From Rattus norvegicus (taxonomy: Eukaryota > Chordata > Mammalia > Rodentia > Muridae), in the NCBI RefSeq assembly GCF_036323735.1, contig NC_086029.1, forward strand, positions 52,740,857-52,804,856: a DNA stretch of 64,000 bases. The letters run 5' to 3'. Both the position numbers and the translations under genes were made by a program. A model generated the notes under the pieces. That model did no database searches, was not told where the DNA came from, and saw only the letters and a program-made list of their open reading frames with translations. This document shows, piece by piece, positions 11,570-22,590 of the stretch; within the stretch, counting starts at the first letter, position 1, and every line of letters begins with the position of its first letter.

Positions 11570-12231
11570 ACTTTTAAGGGTGGAGAATTTACTTTGACTC
11601 ATCATTTCTGTGGGTTTAAACCATGGTAGCTTAATCCAACCAACCTGCCTGGACAGAAGACCAGGAAACAAAGAGAGGACAAAGTACCACCTGTAGTCTC
11701 TAGGTAGGTTATTTTTCCTAAAGTATATTATCTCCCATAACAGGGCCACTCTTAAGGGACAAAGCATTTAACACTTGACACTATTGGTGAGATATATTTG
11801 CATTCATTTTTAGCATTATACTCTGGTTCTTTAAGGGTATGTAGGAATGGTTTATTTGTGGATCCCAATGCCTAGATCAATGGATATGAATTTAGTTCAG
11901 CTTCCCAAAGTTTCCTGGTGGAGGTCAAGATACTCTATTAATGATGACTCACTTGTAACTGAGAACTTTTGAGATTTAAAAGCAGCAAGAGGAATTTCTA
12001 CATGTTGGACAACCTCATGAAACAGGATTACCACTGGGTAAGATGGGCTTAGAGGCCACTTTTTCTCTTACTTTTGTGACTTATAATATAATGACATTAT
12101 TTCTCCTGATCCCTTCTTCCTTCCAATCCACCCATATGCCTTTCACCACACGTATTTATTTTTAGAGAAATATCAAACTAGAATTATCTTCATTTTAAAA
12201 TTTTTCTTTACATAATATACATACTGATTTG
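9463..12231. other. Unique AT-rich DNA, no gene seen
   Basis: No recognisable repeat apart from one (GT)n array at 11519-11568, and no credible open frame. The 106-codon minus-strand frame at 10281-10601 has no domain or codon signal I recognise. TA-rich stretches occur around 10160-10250 and 11240-11350. Confidence 0.6.
11519..11568 (+). repeat. (GT)n microsatellite
   Basis: About 25 perfect GT units ending GTGTGTACAC. Likely length-polymorphic. Confidence 0.98.
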
Positions 12232-12240
12232 ACCACATTA

Positions 12241-12591
12241 TTTTTATTACTTTTTATTGGATTTTTATTTACATTTTATCCCCTTTCCCCTCCAGAAACC
12301 CACTATCCCAGCCCCAAAGCCTCTGCTTCTATGACTGTGCTCTCTTACCCATCCACCCACTCCCTCCCAGCTTTATGACCTGGCCTTCTCCTCCATTTGG
12401 GAATTTAGTTTTGACAGGACCAAGAGTCTCTCTTCCCATTGATGCCCAACAAGGCCATCCTCTGCTGCATATGCAGAAGGAGCCATAGGTTCATCCCCGT
12501 GTTCCCTTGGGATGGTAGTTTAGTCTCTGGGTACTCTGGAGGGTCTGATTGGTTGATAATCTTTGAAGGAGTTTGCTACTCAATAAGAAGA
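12241..12591 (-). mobile_element. Lx-type L1 3'UTR fragment
   Basis: Minus-strand L1 3' end: TTTATTTACATTTTATCCCC and the C-rich block, then CAGGACCAAGAGTCTCTC, CCATTGATGCCCAACAAGGC and GGAGCCATAGGTTCATCCCC, typical of Lx-family 3'UTRs in antisense. It is flanked by the 9-bp TSD ACCACATTA at 12232-12240 and 12592-12600. Severely 5'-truncated. Confidence 0.85.
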
Positions 12592-12639
12592 ACCACATTA
12601 ATTTTAATATTGGTATTCTATATTCAAAAGTGAACATAT

Positions 12640-13114
12640 ATCAGGCTGCTGTCAGCATGCAATTCTTGGCATCAGCAATATTGCCTGGGTTTGGTGACTG
12701 TATGCAAATGGGCTGGATCTCCTGAGAGGCTCTGCCAGAGAATGACAAAAACAGAGACGAATGCTTGCAGTTAACCATTGAACTGAGAACAGGGTTCCCA
12801 TTGGAGGAGTTAGGAAATGATTTGAAGGAGCTGAAAGAGTTTACAACCCCATAAGAACAATACCAACCAGCCAGAGCTCCAAGTGACTAAACCATCATCA
12901 AAAGAGTCCACATGGACAGACCCATGGCTCAAGCTGCACATGCAGCAGAGTATGGCCTTGTTGGGCACCAAAAGGAGAAGAAACCCTTGGTCCTGCCAAG
13001 GCTAGACCCCCCAGTGTAGGGGAATAAAAGGGTGGGGAGGCAGAAAGTGGTGAGTGGTTGGGTGAGGGAAAGAGGATAACATTTGAAAAGTAAATAAAAA
13101 GTATCCAATAAGAA
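12640..13114 (+). mobile_element. Lx-type L1 3'UTR fragment, opposite orientation
   Basis: Plus-strand L1 3'UTR: GGCTCTGCCAGAGAATGAC, GAACTGAGAACAGGGTTCCC, CCTTGGTCCTGCCAAGGCT and the end AAATAAAAAGTATCCAATAAG. It is flanked by the 14-bp TSD AAAAGTGAACATAT at 12626-12639 and 13115-13128. Only 48 bp separate it from the oppositely oriented L1 fragment ending at 12591, and each has its own TSD, so these are two independent insertions. Confidence 0.9.
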
Positions 13115-13128
13115 AAAAGTGAACATAT

Positions 13129-14304
13129 TTGCCAATATGGATTTAAAGAAGTAATTTCTGTTAGGTAAAGTCATAGAAATGTGCAGTGGAATTCACCTTG
13201 TTTAGTGTTCCTATAATGAGAGGAAGTGATCTTTGAAACAGTCAGAGGCCAAATAAGGGCATTAGAGGTGGATATTTTCCAAACAGGAAAGAATAAAAAA
13301 CTATAATTGAGGTCTCCTGGTCCTTTGAGATTGCATCTTTGACCTCTAAAACTCTGAGGGAACAGTTTATGTTGCTTAATGTGCAACCTTTGGTCTTAGA
13401 GAATCTAGGTACACTTATATGATTAGTATCAAGATAATTCAGTAGTAAGAAACATGTTTAAGTGATTTGCTATATTGTTTTAGGAATTCTTATTTTCTTC
13501 CATAATATTTAAAATAAATATTACATAATTAATTTACATAATGTAAAATATTTCAAAATATAAATAAATAATTTACATTATTTCTCATTTTCACTTAATT
13601 AGGACATGGCCTTTCTCTTTCTTGAATGTGAATTAAAAAGAAAAATAATTTAACAATATAAACAAAGATGTCGAAAGTGTTTGTTTTTATGTTAAAATTA
13701 TATTAATCTTATGTAGGCATTCTGCATTACACAATGCACATTGGTTTCCTAAAGACAATTAACATTCAGTTAAAACTAAGAGTAAGACTATGATGCAGAG
13801 AAAATACATTATTATCTTGATTAAGTCAAGTGAAACTCTTAATTTTCACTATAAAGGGAATTAAATCAAATCCAATCTCAACTCTAATTTATCATTTATT
13901 CAACACCATCGATTAGGTAAAATATAATCATATAAAATCAAAAATTCATTTATAGTGCAGGGACTTTGTGAATTTTAAATAAACTGAATTTGAAATCCTG
14001 TTTTCTAACAGATCACAATGATTATTTTCTTTACTGTCAGTTTTAATTTACTTAAACACAGCAAAATATTTTATAAGTAAATTAAATTGTCTGGGGAGAA
14101 AGTACACAGAAAGCACAGAAAAACCTTGACAAGAATAAAAAGAAACAGTAGTGAAAAGCTTATTTATAAACATTTGAAAGCATTAAGAGAATGTTTGGTT
14201 TATAAAAATGACATTGACTTTGGAAATTTTAGACCTATACTCCTAAAGTACATTGCCACTTATATTTACTTATTATTTAAAATGTAGAATTTGTGGCACT
14301 TTGC
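13129..14304. other. Unique AT-rich DNA, no gene seen
   Basis: Very AT-rich, with dense TAAAATATTT-type stretches near 13500-13580. No recognisable repeat and no supported coding region. Confidence 0.55.
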
Positions 14305-14610
14305 TTAGTCTGGATTATTTCCATCAATAATATTTTCTAGTTCTGCTCCTTTACTACAATTTTATCATTTCATTTTCTTGACAACTATATACTGTTCCAC
14401 AGTGTTTATAGGAAAAAAATCCATTATACTTTAATTAATTGAGTGACGTTTAGTTTTTATTCCCATTTTTTAGTGATTGTGAATAGAGTGATGATGATAT
14501 AGTTAAATAAATGTCTATAGAGTATTGGGTAGAGGTCCGGCAAAGGTATGATCAAGTCATGTGGTTGCTCCAGTTTTAAATGATTATGAATCCTGTACAT
14601 TGGTTAAAAA
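14305..14610 (-). mobile_element. Old L1 ORF2 C-terminal fragment
   Basis: Diverged minus-strand L1 matching the late ORF2 region: AATATTTTCTAGTTCTGCTC, a TATACTGTTCCACAGTGT block, TGATTGTGAATAGAGTGATG and AAGTCATGTGGTTGC. The order of these blocks matches the L1-C and 49295-55890 copies. It is much decayed, and boundaries are approximate. Confidence 0.55.
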
Positions 14611-14779
14611 AGGGATCAACAGACAGGAAGAAGAATTTTTAAAAGGAAAAAATAGATCTGAAGAACTAAACTACCAGTTACCTGCCAATATGATTAGGTG
14701 ATCACGTAGCCCCGCTCCTACTGCAGCACTCCAATCAGTGGCCTCTGAGTGAGAAAGAATAACTAAGAGTCAATCATTT

Positions 14780-15010
14780 TCCTGGTGTAATCTAAGCTCA
14801 GGAGGTCTGTCCTAAATACATATACATATAAAAAACAGAAAGTGAACTTAGGAGGTTCAATTTGTAAAGATATACATATGTATGGATGTATGGATGTATG
14901 TATTAAACAATAATAATTAGAATAAAAGAATTTATGAACTTTAGAAAAAATGGAAGTGGGAAGAGGAGAAGTTTAAGGGAGCCAAGAGAAAGTTAAAAAC
15001 AATGTAAGTA
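14780..15010 (+). mobile_element. Probable old L1 3'UTR remnant
   Basis: ATACATATACATATAAAA, a run of ATGTATGGATGTATG, then TTTATGAACTTTAGAAAAAA and GGGAAGAGGAG resemble the 3' end of older rodent L1 (Lx) elements. I assign it from memory of that layout. It could be plain AT-rich sequence with a short GGATGTAT repeat. Confidence 0.4.
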
Positions 15011-15819
15011 CAGTATTTTTGCATGATAACTTAAAAAATTAAAAATTAAAACCGATAGAAGTGATGAGCAAATCATCTCTCACACAGACACATCATCACA
15101 GCGGTTAAACAACGTGTATAGGTCTCACCAACTTTCTTGAACAACTTAAATTCATTTGTTTTAATAAATGTAATTTTTATCATTTCTTTTATAACAAAAG
15201 AGTGGTTAAAATAATATGCAAATAACAAATAAAAAGCCAAAAAATTAGAGTAACAAATTAAACATAAAATTAAAAAAAAACAAAACAGTGCTACAGAAGA
15301 ATTCAGAAAAAACTATGTAAATATTATATCTCATATCTATCTGAATTATATACATTCCAATTGATGAATTTTTGAATATATGGTGTCATTGATCTACTAT
15401 TTTCCAATAGGAGCCACAATATAACATAGTGTCAAGTCCAGTGGTATAAAAAATGTGTTATTTACTTATATCAATGTTATTTGAAATTAAAGGAGATTGC
15501 TGTCTCTAACTCCTCTGTGAATTGTGCTGTTTCCCTAAAAGGTCTGTGTATGCTCATGCAACTTGGGATATGTAAATTGTTCTGTAATAATATTTTCTTA
15601 ATTTATCTTAAATTTCTTAAATTGAGAAATATATGTTCACTTGACCTACAGCTGAAGATACTGTGGCAGAATCTGTTGTGGCAAAGGACATCCTTCAAAC
15701 CAAGTGACAGACTACAGCATGAAAAAAATATTTTTACCAAATGAGCCTCTGATTTAAATCTAAACATAAAAAGTTCTTTAAAATCTTGGACATCAAAAAC
15801 AAACAAGCAAGTTAATAAA
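15011..15819. other. Unique AT-rich DNA, no gene seen
   Basis: No recognisable repeat. The 87-codon plus-strand frame at 15481-15744 has no known domain and no promoter or splice context that I can see. Confidence 0.5.
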
Positions 15820-16131
15820 TGGAGTACTAACTTCTTAAGTTCTTTGTATATATTAGATATTAGCCCTCTATCAGATGCAAGATTGGTAAAGATCTTTCCC
15901 AATCTGTTGGTGACCATTTTGTCCTACTGACAGTTTCTTTGACTTACAGAAGCTTTGCAATTTTATGAAGTCACTTTTGTCAATTCTTGATCTTAGAGCA
16001 CAAGCCATTGGTCTCTGTTCAGTAAATTTTCCCCTGTGCCCATGCGTTAGAGGCTCTTTCGACTCTAACAGTAAATTCTCCAAAGAGGAAAAATAATTGG
16101 CCAAGAATCATTTAAAGATATGTTCAACCTC

Positions 16132-17200
16132 TGCCCAATTCCAGCCTCGACAAGAGTAGCAGATACCTGGTAGGAGAATAGGAAAATACACAACTGAGGT
16201 ATAATACTGACAGGCTGCTCTTTTTGTTGTGTGAACCCTTGAACTCAGGAGTCAGGGTCCTCCACCTAGACTGGATTCAACACCAGTCTTTTATTAAAAT
16301 CATAGAAGAAAGTTGGATTACAAAGTCCCAAAGGGGGTGGGTAAATGCTTCTCTATTTCCCTGTGCCAATCAGACCCAGATTTGGAACAGAAAAAAAAAG
16401 TTAACTAAACAATCTCAAACATAAAAGTTTTACAGCAAGCATGGTTTTATATATATCCTGACCATGAGTTTCCGGTGAGCTCATAGGCAGCAGTATTGCG
16501 ACTACAAAGTCAGTATCAGTATGGTTTCATAAAAGGGCAAACATAAGGTCATACTGCTGACCCTGCAGTCTTTATAATTTTTGGACCCCATCAGTCTGTC
16601 GACAAAAACATCCTCACTTAACCTGTATGGAGAATTTCTAGGTGGCTGCAACCATTGTCCTAGAACCCAAGGAACCCATTGCTAACTTGCTGAGAAATAT
16701 CCATTTGATATTCCTTCTTAAAATTTTTAATAAAAAATGTCCTGCTTTTATTATGCAGAATTGAGACGAAGACTGGGAAAACAACTACAGACTTACTAAT
16801 CTCTGCCGGTGGCTCTAGGTTCCTTTCATTTCCACATTGAGCAAGTGACTGTAACATACGTTTTCTTGAATTCATGAACAGCCTTCACTGTTAAATCATT
16901 CCTAACATCTAATTTATGGATATCAAGCAGACTCTTACAAGGTCTTGCCAGGTCACCAAATATTGGTTTTATCAAGGCAGGAAGATAGAGAAGGAACAGT
17001 AAATGGATAAAAAGAATGATAAGTACTAAGAATAATTGCAGAAATGACATCATGAAGTGCTTGCGCCAAGGAAGCAGGCCTTGGAACCTCTTGGTACTCA
17101 CACTGGAGCCCACAAGAGGCCACAGCCTCAAGTTCTGAAACATGGTACCTTGTCATCAGGTGTCCCAAGCATCTCCAGCTTAATATAGGGTGCTCCAACA
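16132..17200 (-). mobile_element. Solo LTR of an ERVK/betaretrovirus-like element
   Basis: A roughly 1069-bp insert in L1-G with LTR hallmarks on the minus strand. It starts TGTTGGAG (17200 downward) and ends GGGCA (16132), the TG...CA termini. A TATA-like TATATATAAAA lies at about 16446-16456, and AATAAA at 16281-16286, followed by roughly 150 bp to the end (R-U5). Possible 6-bp target duplications are AACCTC (16126-16131) and AATATC (17201-17206); each differs by one base from AACATC, the L1 sequence expected there. No gag, pol or primer-binding site is present, so I read it as a solo LTR. The exact family is not identified. It carries a 105-codon open frame in U3. Confidence 0.6.
16826..17143 (-). 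CDS. Open frame inside the LTR U3, single membrane-segment protein, function unknown
   Basis: A 105-codon frame whose ATG lies only about 60 bp inside the LTR 5' end. The predicted protein has a short basic N-terminus (TKRFQGLLPWRKHF), then about 22 strongly hydrophobic residues at roughly 33-54, then a soluble tail with KLDVRNDLTVKAVHEFKK. Positive residues before the hydrophobic segment would favour a type II (N-in) orientation. An accessory reading frame located in U3 and encoding a type II membrane protein is known from mouse mammary tumour virus-type LTRs. I see the positional and topological resemblance only and claim no sequence match. It could equally be a truncated or chance frame in a decayed LTR. 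There is no evidence of expression. Confidence 0.3.
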   Translation of the reverse strand: MFQNLRLWPLVGSSVSTKRFQGLLPWRKHFMMSFLQLFLVLIILFIHLLFLLYLPALIKPIFGDLARPCKSLLDIHKLDVRNDLTVKAVHEFKKTYVTVTCSMWK

Positions 17201-18039
17201 AATATCAGGGATATGTGAATCAAAAGGATATTTTGAGATTTCCTCTTACACGTGTCAGAATAGCAAAGATCAGTTTTTAAAATAACTGCTCAGATTGGCA
17301 AACAAGTAGAGTAAACATGTCACTTATCAATTGCTGAAGGGATTGTAAACGTCTACACCAACAATTCACATCAACATGGTGGATCCTCAGGAAGATGGGA
17401 GTCAGCATACCTCGATTCATCTATACAACTATTGGACAAATACTTAAGGGATGCTTCATTCTACTGCAAAGATAGTTGCTCAACCTTGTATAAAACTATT
17501 TGTCCATTAATGTATGAATGATAAAGGAAAGACATGTTACATTTATACAATGAAACAACACAAAGTCATGAAACGTACAGATAAATGGATAAAATTAGAC
17601 AGTGTCATTCCCAATGGAGATATTCCACACCCAGAAAGAGAAGTATGTTTTGCAATTTATTTTATTTCATTTCATTAATATTATTTAAATACCCACTTCT
17701 TTCCCAAGGAGAGATAAACAGACTGTGGATTCAGATGGGAGAGGAGTCATGGATGATCTGAAAGGGGGGGGGGGAAGGGAAAACATAATAAATGTATTAC
17801 ATGAAAAAAATCTACTTTTTAATTAAAGACAAATAGAAAATAGTATAACATATTCAATCATTGCCATACACTGAGTAAATTTTGAAGGCATTTAAACATT
17901 AAAAAGAGAGATCTAAGGGTTCGCAATTTTACTTTAATTCTTCTCTTGCAGTTAAAGTACTATTAAATCATTGCACTACAAAGATTGTTCCAGTAAAAGG
18001 TAGAAGATGATCTGTCAAGGACTTTTTTATGTGTGTTAG

Positions 18040-18200
18040 CTTTTTGCTTGCATGTATGTTTGTACGAGGCTCAGAAAGGCAAGAAGAGTGCCATAGCTCC
18101 AGGAATTGGAGTCAAGGAAGGTGGATTCTGAGAACCAAATCCTAATTTGCAGCAAAAACCGCAAGCATCCTTAACTTCTGAGCTATTTTTTCAGCCCAAA
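18040..18200 (-). mobile_element. Old B3-type SINE
   Basis: Minus-strand B3-like SINE: GTATGTTTGTACGAGGCTCA, AGTGCCATAGCTCCAGGAATTGGAGTC (B3 body) and, at the right end, CTTCTGAGCTATTTTTTCAG, which is the complement of a decayed Pol III A-box region. Diverged; no TSD resolved. Confidence 0.6.
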
Positions 18201-18562
18201 GATAGGAGATCTTCTAAAGCATTATTCAACTTCTGTCACTTGCTTCTCTTCCTTTTGCCTAAAAAGTGAAGTAAAATAATGCTTACTTGATTGATTTACA
18301 CATCTACTTTATAATTTACTGCTGCAATTGATTTCATACCACAATTGGCTTTTGTACTCATTCATCCTAGGAAGTCAAAATAACCCTGAAAGCACTAGAT
18401 GAGAGAATATGATGGCATATTTATTTTAACCTGACTCTCAGGTGTTTATCAAAATAGGCCATAGAAAGTGTAAAAAAATTGTAAAATTTTAAAATTTAAC
18501 ACTTCTAAATTTTGCAAATATTTACCTACATAAATTAGTATTCTTTTATAAAGATTCTTTTC

Positions 18563-18760
18563 TGAGTGGTGGTGATATATTCCTTTAATGCCAGCATTCT
18601 GGAGGCAGAGGAACAAAGGCAGACCTCTGAGTTCAAAGTTCAAGGCTGGGGTGGTCTACAGAGTGAGGTCCAGGACTGTCAGGGCTACAAAGAGAAATCC
18701 TATCTTGATAAACATAAATAAATAAAAAAATAAATGAATAAATAAATAAATGGGAGAACG
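18563..18760 (+). mobile_element. B1 SINE with (AAAT)n tail
   Basis: 7SL-derived B1: TGGTGGTGATATATTCCTTT, GCCAGCATTCTGGAGGCAGA, the GTTCAAGGCTGG B-box area, CTACAGAGTGAGGTCCAGGA and an A-rich tail that became (AAAT)n at about 18716-18752. Older and diverged from consensus. Confidence 0.85.
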
Positions 18761-19353
18761 AAAGTGAAAAATTATAGCTAACATAATTTACAACTTTTAC
18801 AATTGTCCATTGATATCATGAATGTTTACCAAACTATACATGTTTGTTAAAAATCACCAAAATTGATATAAATCTTTTTATTTATTATAGATGATTTATC
18901 ATCTATTTGATCTATGATACAATATTGACATAAAAATGTAGAAAGGTCAATGTCCTGCTGTTCTTACATTCAGGGAATCTCTTAAATGATTATAGCAGGG
19001 AAGATAACTAAGAATGCTATGGAGCTGGGTTATCCATGTAGTTTAAATCCCTCATGTAGACCAAATGTTCACATAATGACCTAGGTTCTGAGTGTCGCAT
19101 ATATAGCCTTTCCATGGAGGATCATTCACTTGGAAAACGTACTGATAGTTGCTCCAACATGATTCCCCTTGAAGCAATTATGCTAAGTAACACAAATCTA
19201 TCAAAACACTTATGCAGCTCTCTATGAGTCAATGAAATGAAATAACCAGAATAAAAAAAGTGAAGCCAGAAAACATAGTACACCCGGGATAATATGGTGG
19301 TCAGTGAGTTGATTGAACAGTTATTGTTACTGACTGGTTATATTCTTTTAATA

Positions 19354-19356
<3 letters not shown>
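18761..19356. other. Unique DNA, no gene seen
   Basis: AT-rich, with no repeat I can name and no supported open frame. Confidence 0.5.
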
Positions 19357-19415
<59 letters not shown>

Positions 19416-19434
19416 TGTGTGTGTGTGTGTGTGT
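19357..19434 (+). repeat. (GT)n microsatellite with GCGC interruption
   Basis: About 39 dinucleotide units, with one GCGC interruption at 19411-19414. The poly-Thr/His frame on the other strand is an artefact of this repeat. Long GT tracts can form Z-DNA; that is general knowledge and untested here. Confidence 0.98.
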
Positions 19435-19689
19435 ATGTTTGTTTTGTGTGTTTTGAGTGCATGTGTTGGAGGAAAACTTTATATACTAGCATTACATTTT
19501 CATAGCTCTTGAATAGCCAAGAAATTTTATAAATTTAACATTGAATGAATCTTGTCAATCAATTAATAAATAAATAATATAAATAAAATCTAAAAATATA
19601 TTTTTACTAAGAATAGTCTAACCGAAAGTCATTGTGGTATATTATCATTTCTTTAAAAATTAGAAATATTCAAAAATGTACTATTTACA

Positions 19690-20255
19690 TTTAAGATCAG
19701 GACTGCTCCCTGAAGCCATGTTGATGATCTTGGTCCATGCTGCAGTCAGAAACCATGTGGAGTCCAGGATTTGTGCTAAGGCTGGCTGATATGGACAAGA
19801 AAGTTTCTTTTCCTGTGAAATCATTGATTGTGATTGATTGTGGCTTCACGGCTGAGAATGAGAAACTTGAAGGCTTCTATGGCAACAATGCTTCCTCCCT
19901 TCAAACGAGAAAAACTGTTAGGAGAGGAAAAGTCTGGATAGGAAGCTGTTGAATAGAATTTTTAAAAATGTAATAAAGATGCTAAGTGTACCTCTTTGAA
20001 GTCAATGGCTTCTGGCAGAGGTAGGAAGATTGGGAAGGAACTTTGTCTTTAATGGAATAACTTCTCAGATTTAGCCGTTCTCCAATGTGTATGTAGGCTA
20101 CATATGCTGGATTGATGTATTTTTCTCTTTTGGATGTAATTTTCTCTTTATTTCAAGAGTGGGAGGGTGAACATAAGAGGAACAGAAAGTGAATGTGATT
20201 GGGGTATATTGTCTGAAATTCTCAAAGAATTAGTAAAAATATTATATTAGGGAAA
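19690..20255 (+). mobile_element. Probable old L1 3'UTR-like repeat
   Basis: GCCATGTTGATGATCTTGGT, CCATGCTGCAGTCAGAAACC, CTTGAAGGCTTCTATGGCAA, then GTGGGAGGGTGAACATAAGA and TTAGTAAAAATATTATATTA resemble the 3' part of older rodent L1/Lx elements as I remember them. The 71-codon frame at 19737-19952 lies wholly within this repeat and is not proposed as a gene. Confidence 0.45.
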
Positions 20256-21349
20256 AAAAAACTACTGTGGGTAAAAGTATGCATTTCACTCATCTCGCAA
20301 TGTATATTAAAAAGAATAAATGAAAATTATGTCACATTCTTCAAACTCTTGAATTTATATGTTCTATAATATAGATTATTGTACTACATTGGTGATAATA
20401 ACAGTCAGGAGTTTTCTCTCAAAATTTTATTCACTAGTCTATATGTCCCAAAATAAATATTTAATTCCACTATAATTAACATGTCTTATAAAATGTGACT
20501 ATTCCTTGCAAGCTTACATTCTAGGTAGATTTGATTTTTTTTCCTTTTTTCTTTTTGCTTTTTTTATACAATAATTCACAGAACAGTCACGTTGAATAAA
20601 CAAAACAACAACAACAAAACACAATTCGAAAAGTCACACTACTGAAAATTAAGCTATGCCCTCTATTGATTCAGGAAGCTCTTGGCTTAACATTTAACAT
20701 TTTCAACTTGATGTAACAAAATAAGCGTTCAATAATATATTCACCTATAAAGAGAACTATGTGATTTCAATTACACTGAAGCCAAGTGAGGGCAATTGAA
20801 TGGTAATTAGTGATTTTCAAGGTTAAGTACCTTACACTTCCAACCCAGTGTTGACAGTATGATAACAGCTATTGTGGATGGAAATTCGAGGTGATTTAGA
20901 CCTATAAAATAGGCTAGTAATTAATGAATAAGTAAATTACCTATAATTTAAATCACCTAATTTCTGTAACATTCAATATTTGGTTTAGGTATTGCTCATT
21001 TTATATTTGACTGATTATACTTCCTCATAAAGAATTTACAGATTTATTCAGAGAGAATAATGTCCATAATTAATAATTTAACCCATATATAACACTATCT
21101 TTAGTTTTGTATTGTTCTTTCTTAGTAATAGAAAGATGATAACTTACTTCTCAGTATACTGGTGGTATGTCTAGGGTCTAATTGAGAACTTCACTCAACA
21201 ATAACACCTTAACTAACTAGAGAACTAACTCTAGGTTTTATGTAATTCCTAAATCTTTTCTTAAATAGCTTGTAAGTGCTATGAACACATTAGAATACTT
21301 TCTTATTACAGAGTCTTAGATGCAGTCTCCAGAACTATGTTTGTGTTCC
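20256..21349. other. Unique AT-rich DNA with a possible conserved noncoding patch
   Basis: No repeat recognised except T-rich and CAACAA low complexity at 20530-20620. A non-repetitive stretch at about 20760-20900 has several TAAT/ATTA homeodomain-type cores (GGTAATTAGTGATTTTCAAG) and looks denser in motifs than its surroundings. This is suggestive only. Confidence 0.4.
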
Positions 21350-21449
21350 ACAACTCACGTCAGTGGCTCACAACTGTTTTTATAGGACTCTAAGACAGCT
21401 AGAGTCCTATAAGTCCCTCCACAGGCACCCTGACACATGTGGCATTTAT

Positions 21450-21490
<41 letters not shown>

Positions 21491-21530
21491 AACACACACA
21501 CTTTGCATACACAAATGCATTGAATTGATA
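21350..21530 (+). mobile_element. B3-type SINE 3' part ending in (CA)n
   Basis: GTGGCTCACAACTG, CTCCACAGGCACCCTGACAC and GGCATTTATGCAAACACACA form the 3' half of a plus-strand B3/B2-type SINE, running into (CA)n at 21454-21501. The 5' tRNA-like half is missing. Confidence 0.6.
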
Positions 21531-21849
21531 ATAATTATTTAGTTATTTGTTCTACACATCTTGAATTTTGAATCCCATGAGTGATATGTCTACATAGAAA
21601 TTCATCAATCCATTGTGTTTCATATGCCTCATAAAACATTTGAAAGATCAAATGCCTAGCTTTTTTTAATGACTTTAAATAAGTGAATTTTTCTGAATTT
21701 TTTTGTGTGGTTACACAGTTAGTAACCCACACACAAATCCACCATGCTGCATCGTCGTAAAAGTAAAATGGCTTTGAAATGTTTCAAAGGTTTTCTTTTT
21801 TCTTAAAAATCATTCAGTTCAGTGTTTCCATTAGAAAAAAGAAAGTTTA
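21531..21849. other. Unique DNA, no gene seen
   Basis: No recognisable repeat. The small minus-strand frame at 21535-21732 has no supporting feature. Confidence 0.45.
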
Positions 21850-22016
21850 GGAGCTAGAATATAGCTCACTTGCTCTGATTCAGGCTCAATTCCTAGATCC
21901 CAAATTGTAGCTTACGCTAGTTCAAAGGGACCCAAAGCCCTCCACATCTTCTGTGAGGAACACAAACATACATTCAAGCATAACAGTCCTAAAAGAAAAG
22001 AAAATAAGCAAATAAA
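21850..22016 (+). mobile_element. Old B3-type SINE
   Basis: GGAGCTAGAATATAGCTCAC (decayed A box), GGCTCAATTCCTAGATCCCA (B-box area), CAAAGCCCTCCACATCTTCT, ACACAAACATACATTCAAGC and an A-rich end. Diverged, plus strand. Confidence 0.6.
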
Positions 22017-22193
22017 TAATTTATACACCATTTCTTTGATCATCAAAGAGACATTTACATCATATTTACTATACTTTTTCCCCCACACTGAGTGTTTATA
22101 GTAACTTTGAACAGCAGATCACAGTATACACACAAAATACTGACTATATAAAGAAAAATGATTCATGGCATGATGAAACATATCCATAATTAG

Positions 22194-22590
22194 AAAGGGG
22201 TATTGGAAGAGAAATCTGAAATTATAAAGCATTCTCAAAAAAAAGATAGGGAAAACTATTCTCAAAAATAAAAGAACTTCTGGGGGAATCACCATCCCTG
22301 ATCTCAAGGTGTAATACAGAGCAATAGTGAGAAAAGAACTGAATGGTATTGGTACAGAGACAGGCAGGTAGATCAATGGAATTAAATTGAAGACCCAGAA
22401 ATGAACCCACACACCTAAGGTCACCTGATCCTTGACAAAGAATCCAAAATTATCCAGTGAAAAAAATAACAGTGTTTCCAACAAATGGCACTGGTTCAAC
22501 TGGCTATTGGTGTGTAGAAGAATGCAAATTGATCCACGCTTATCTCCTTGTAAAAAGCTCAAGTCCAAGTGGATCAGGACCTCCACAAAA
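22194..22590 (+). pseudogene. L1 ORF2 C-terminal fragment
   Basis: Plus-strand L1 ORF2 sequence: GGGGGAATCACCATCCCTGA, CAATAGTGAGAAAAGAACTG, GACCCAGAAATGAACCCACA, AAATGGCACTGGTTCAACTG and TCAAGTCCAAGTGGATCAGG. It matches the stretch at the N-terminal end of the 50017-51249 minus-strand ORF2 segment. Stops and indels are present, and it is truncated at both ends, so it is a fossil fragment. Confidence 0.85.

Larger units (their letters stand above)
15820..17815 (+). mobile_element. L1-G: old plus-strand L1 3' end with 5' inversion, split by an LTR
   Basis: 15820 to about 16061 is ORF2 C-terminal sequence in minus orientation (MACALRSRIDKSDFIKLQSFCKSK block on the minus strand). From about 16062 the L1 reads plus (TTCTCCAAAGAGGAAAAATA...ATGTTCAAC, up to 16131). 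An LTR fills 16132-17200. After it the plus-strand L1 resumes (GATTTCCTCTTACACGTGTC...TCAGAATAGC, and ATAAATGGATAAAATTAGAC near 17581) and fades into a degenerate 3'UTR with a G run at 17765-17773. The inverted and direct parts are almost adjacent in L1 coordinates (about 40 bp missing), again a 5' inversion. Confidence 0.75.

Noticed and set aside
19301..19492. Thr-His repeat protein
   Set aside because: Translation of the (GT)n microsatellite; also rejected at 11435-11767.
19737..19952. 71-codon frame starting at an ATG in a GC-richer patch
   Set aside because: Contained in a probable old L1 3'UTR-like repeat; no domain.
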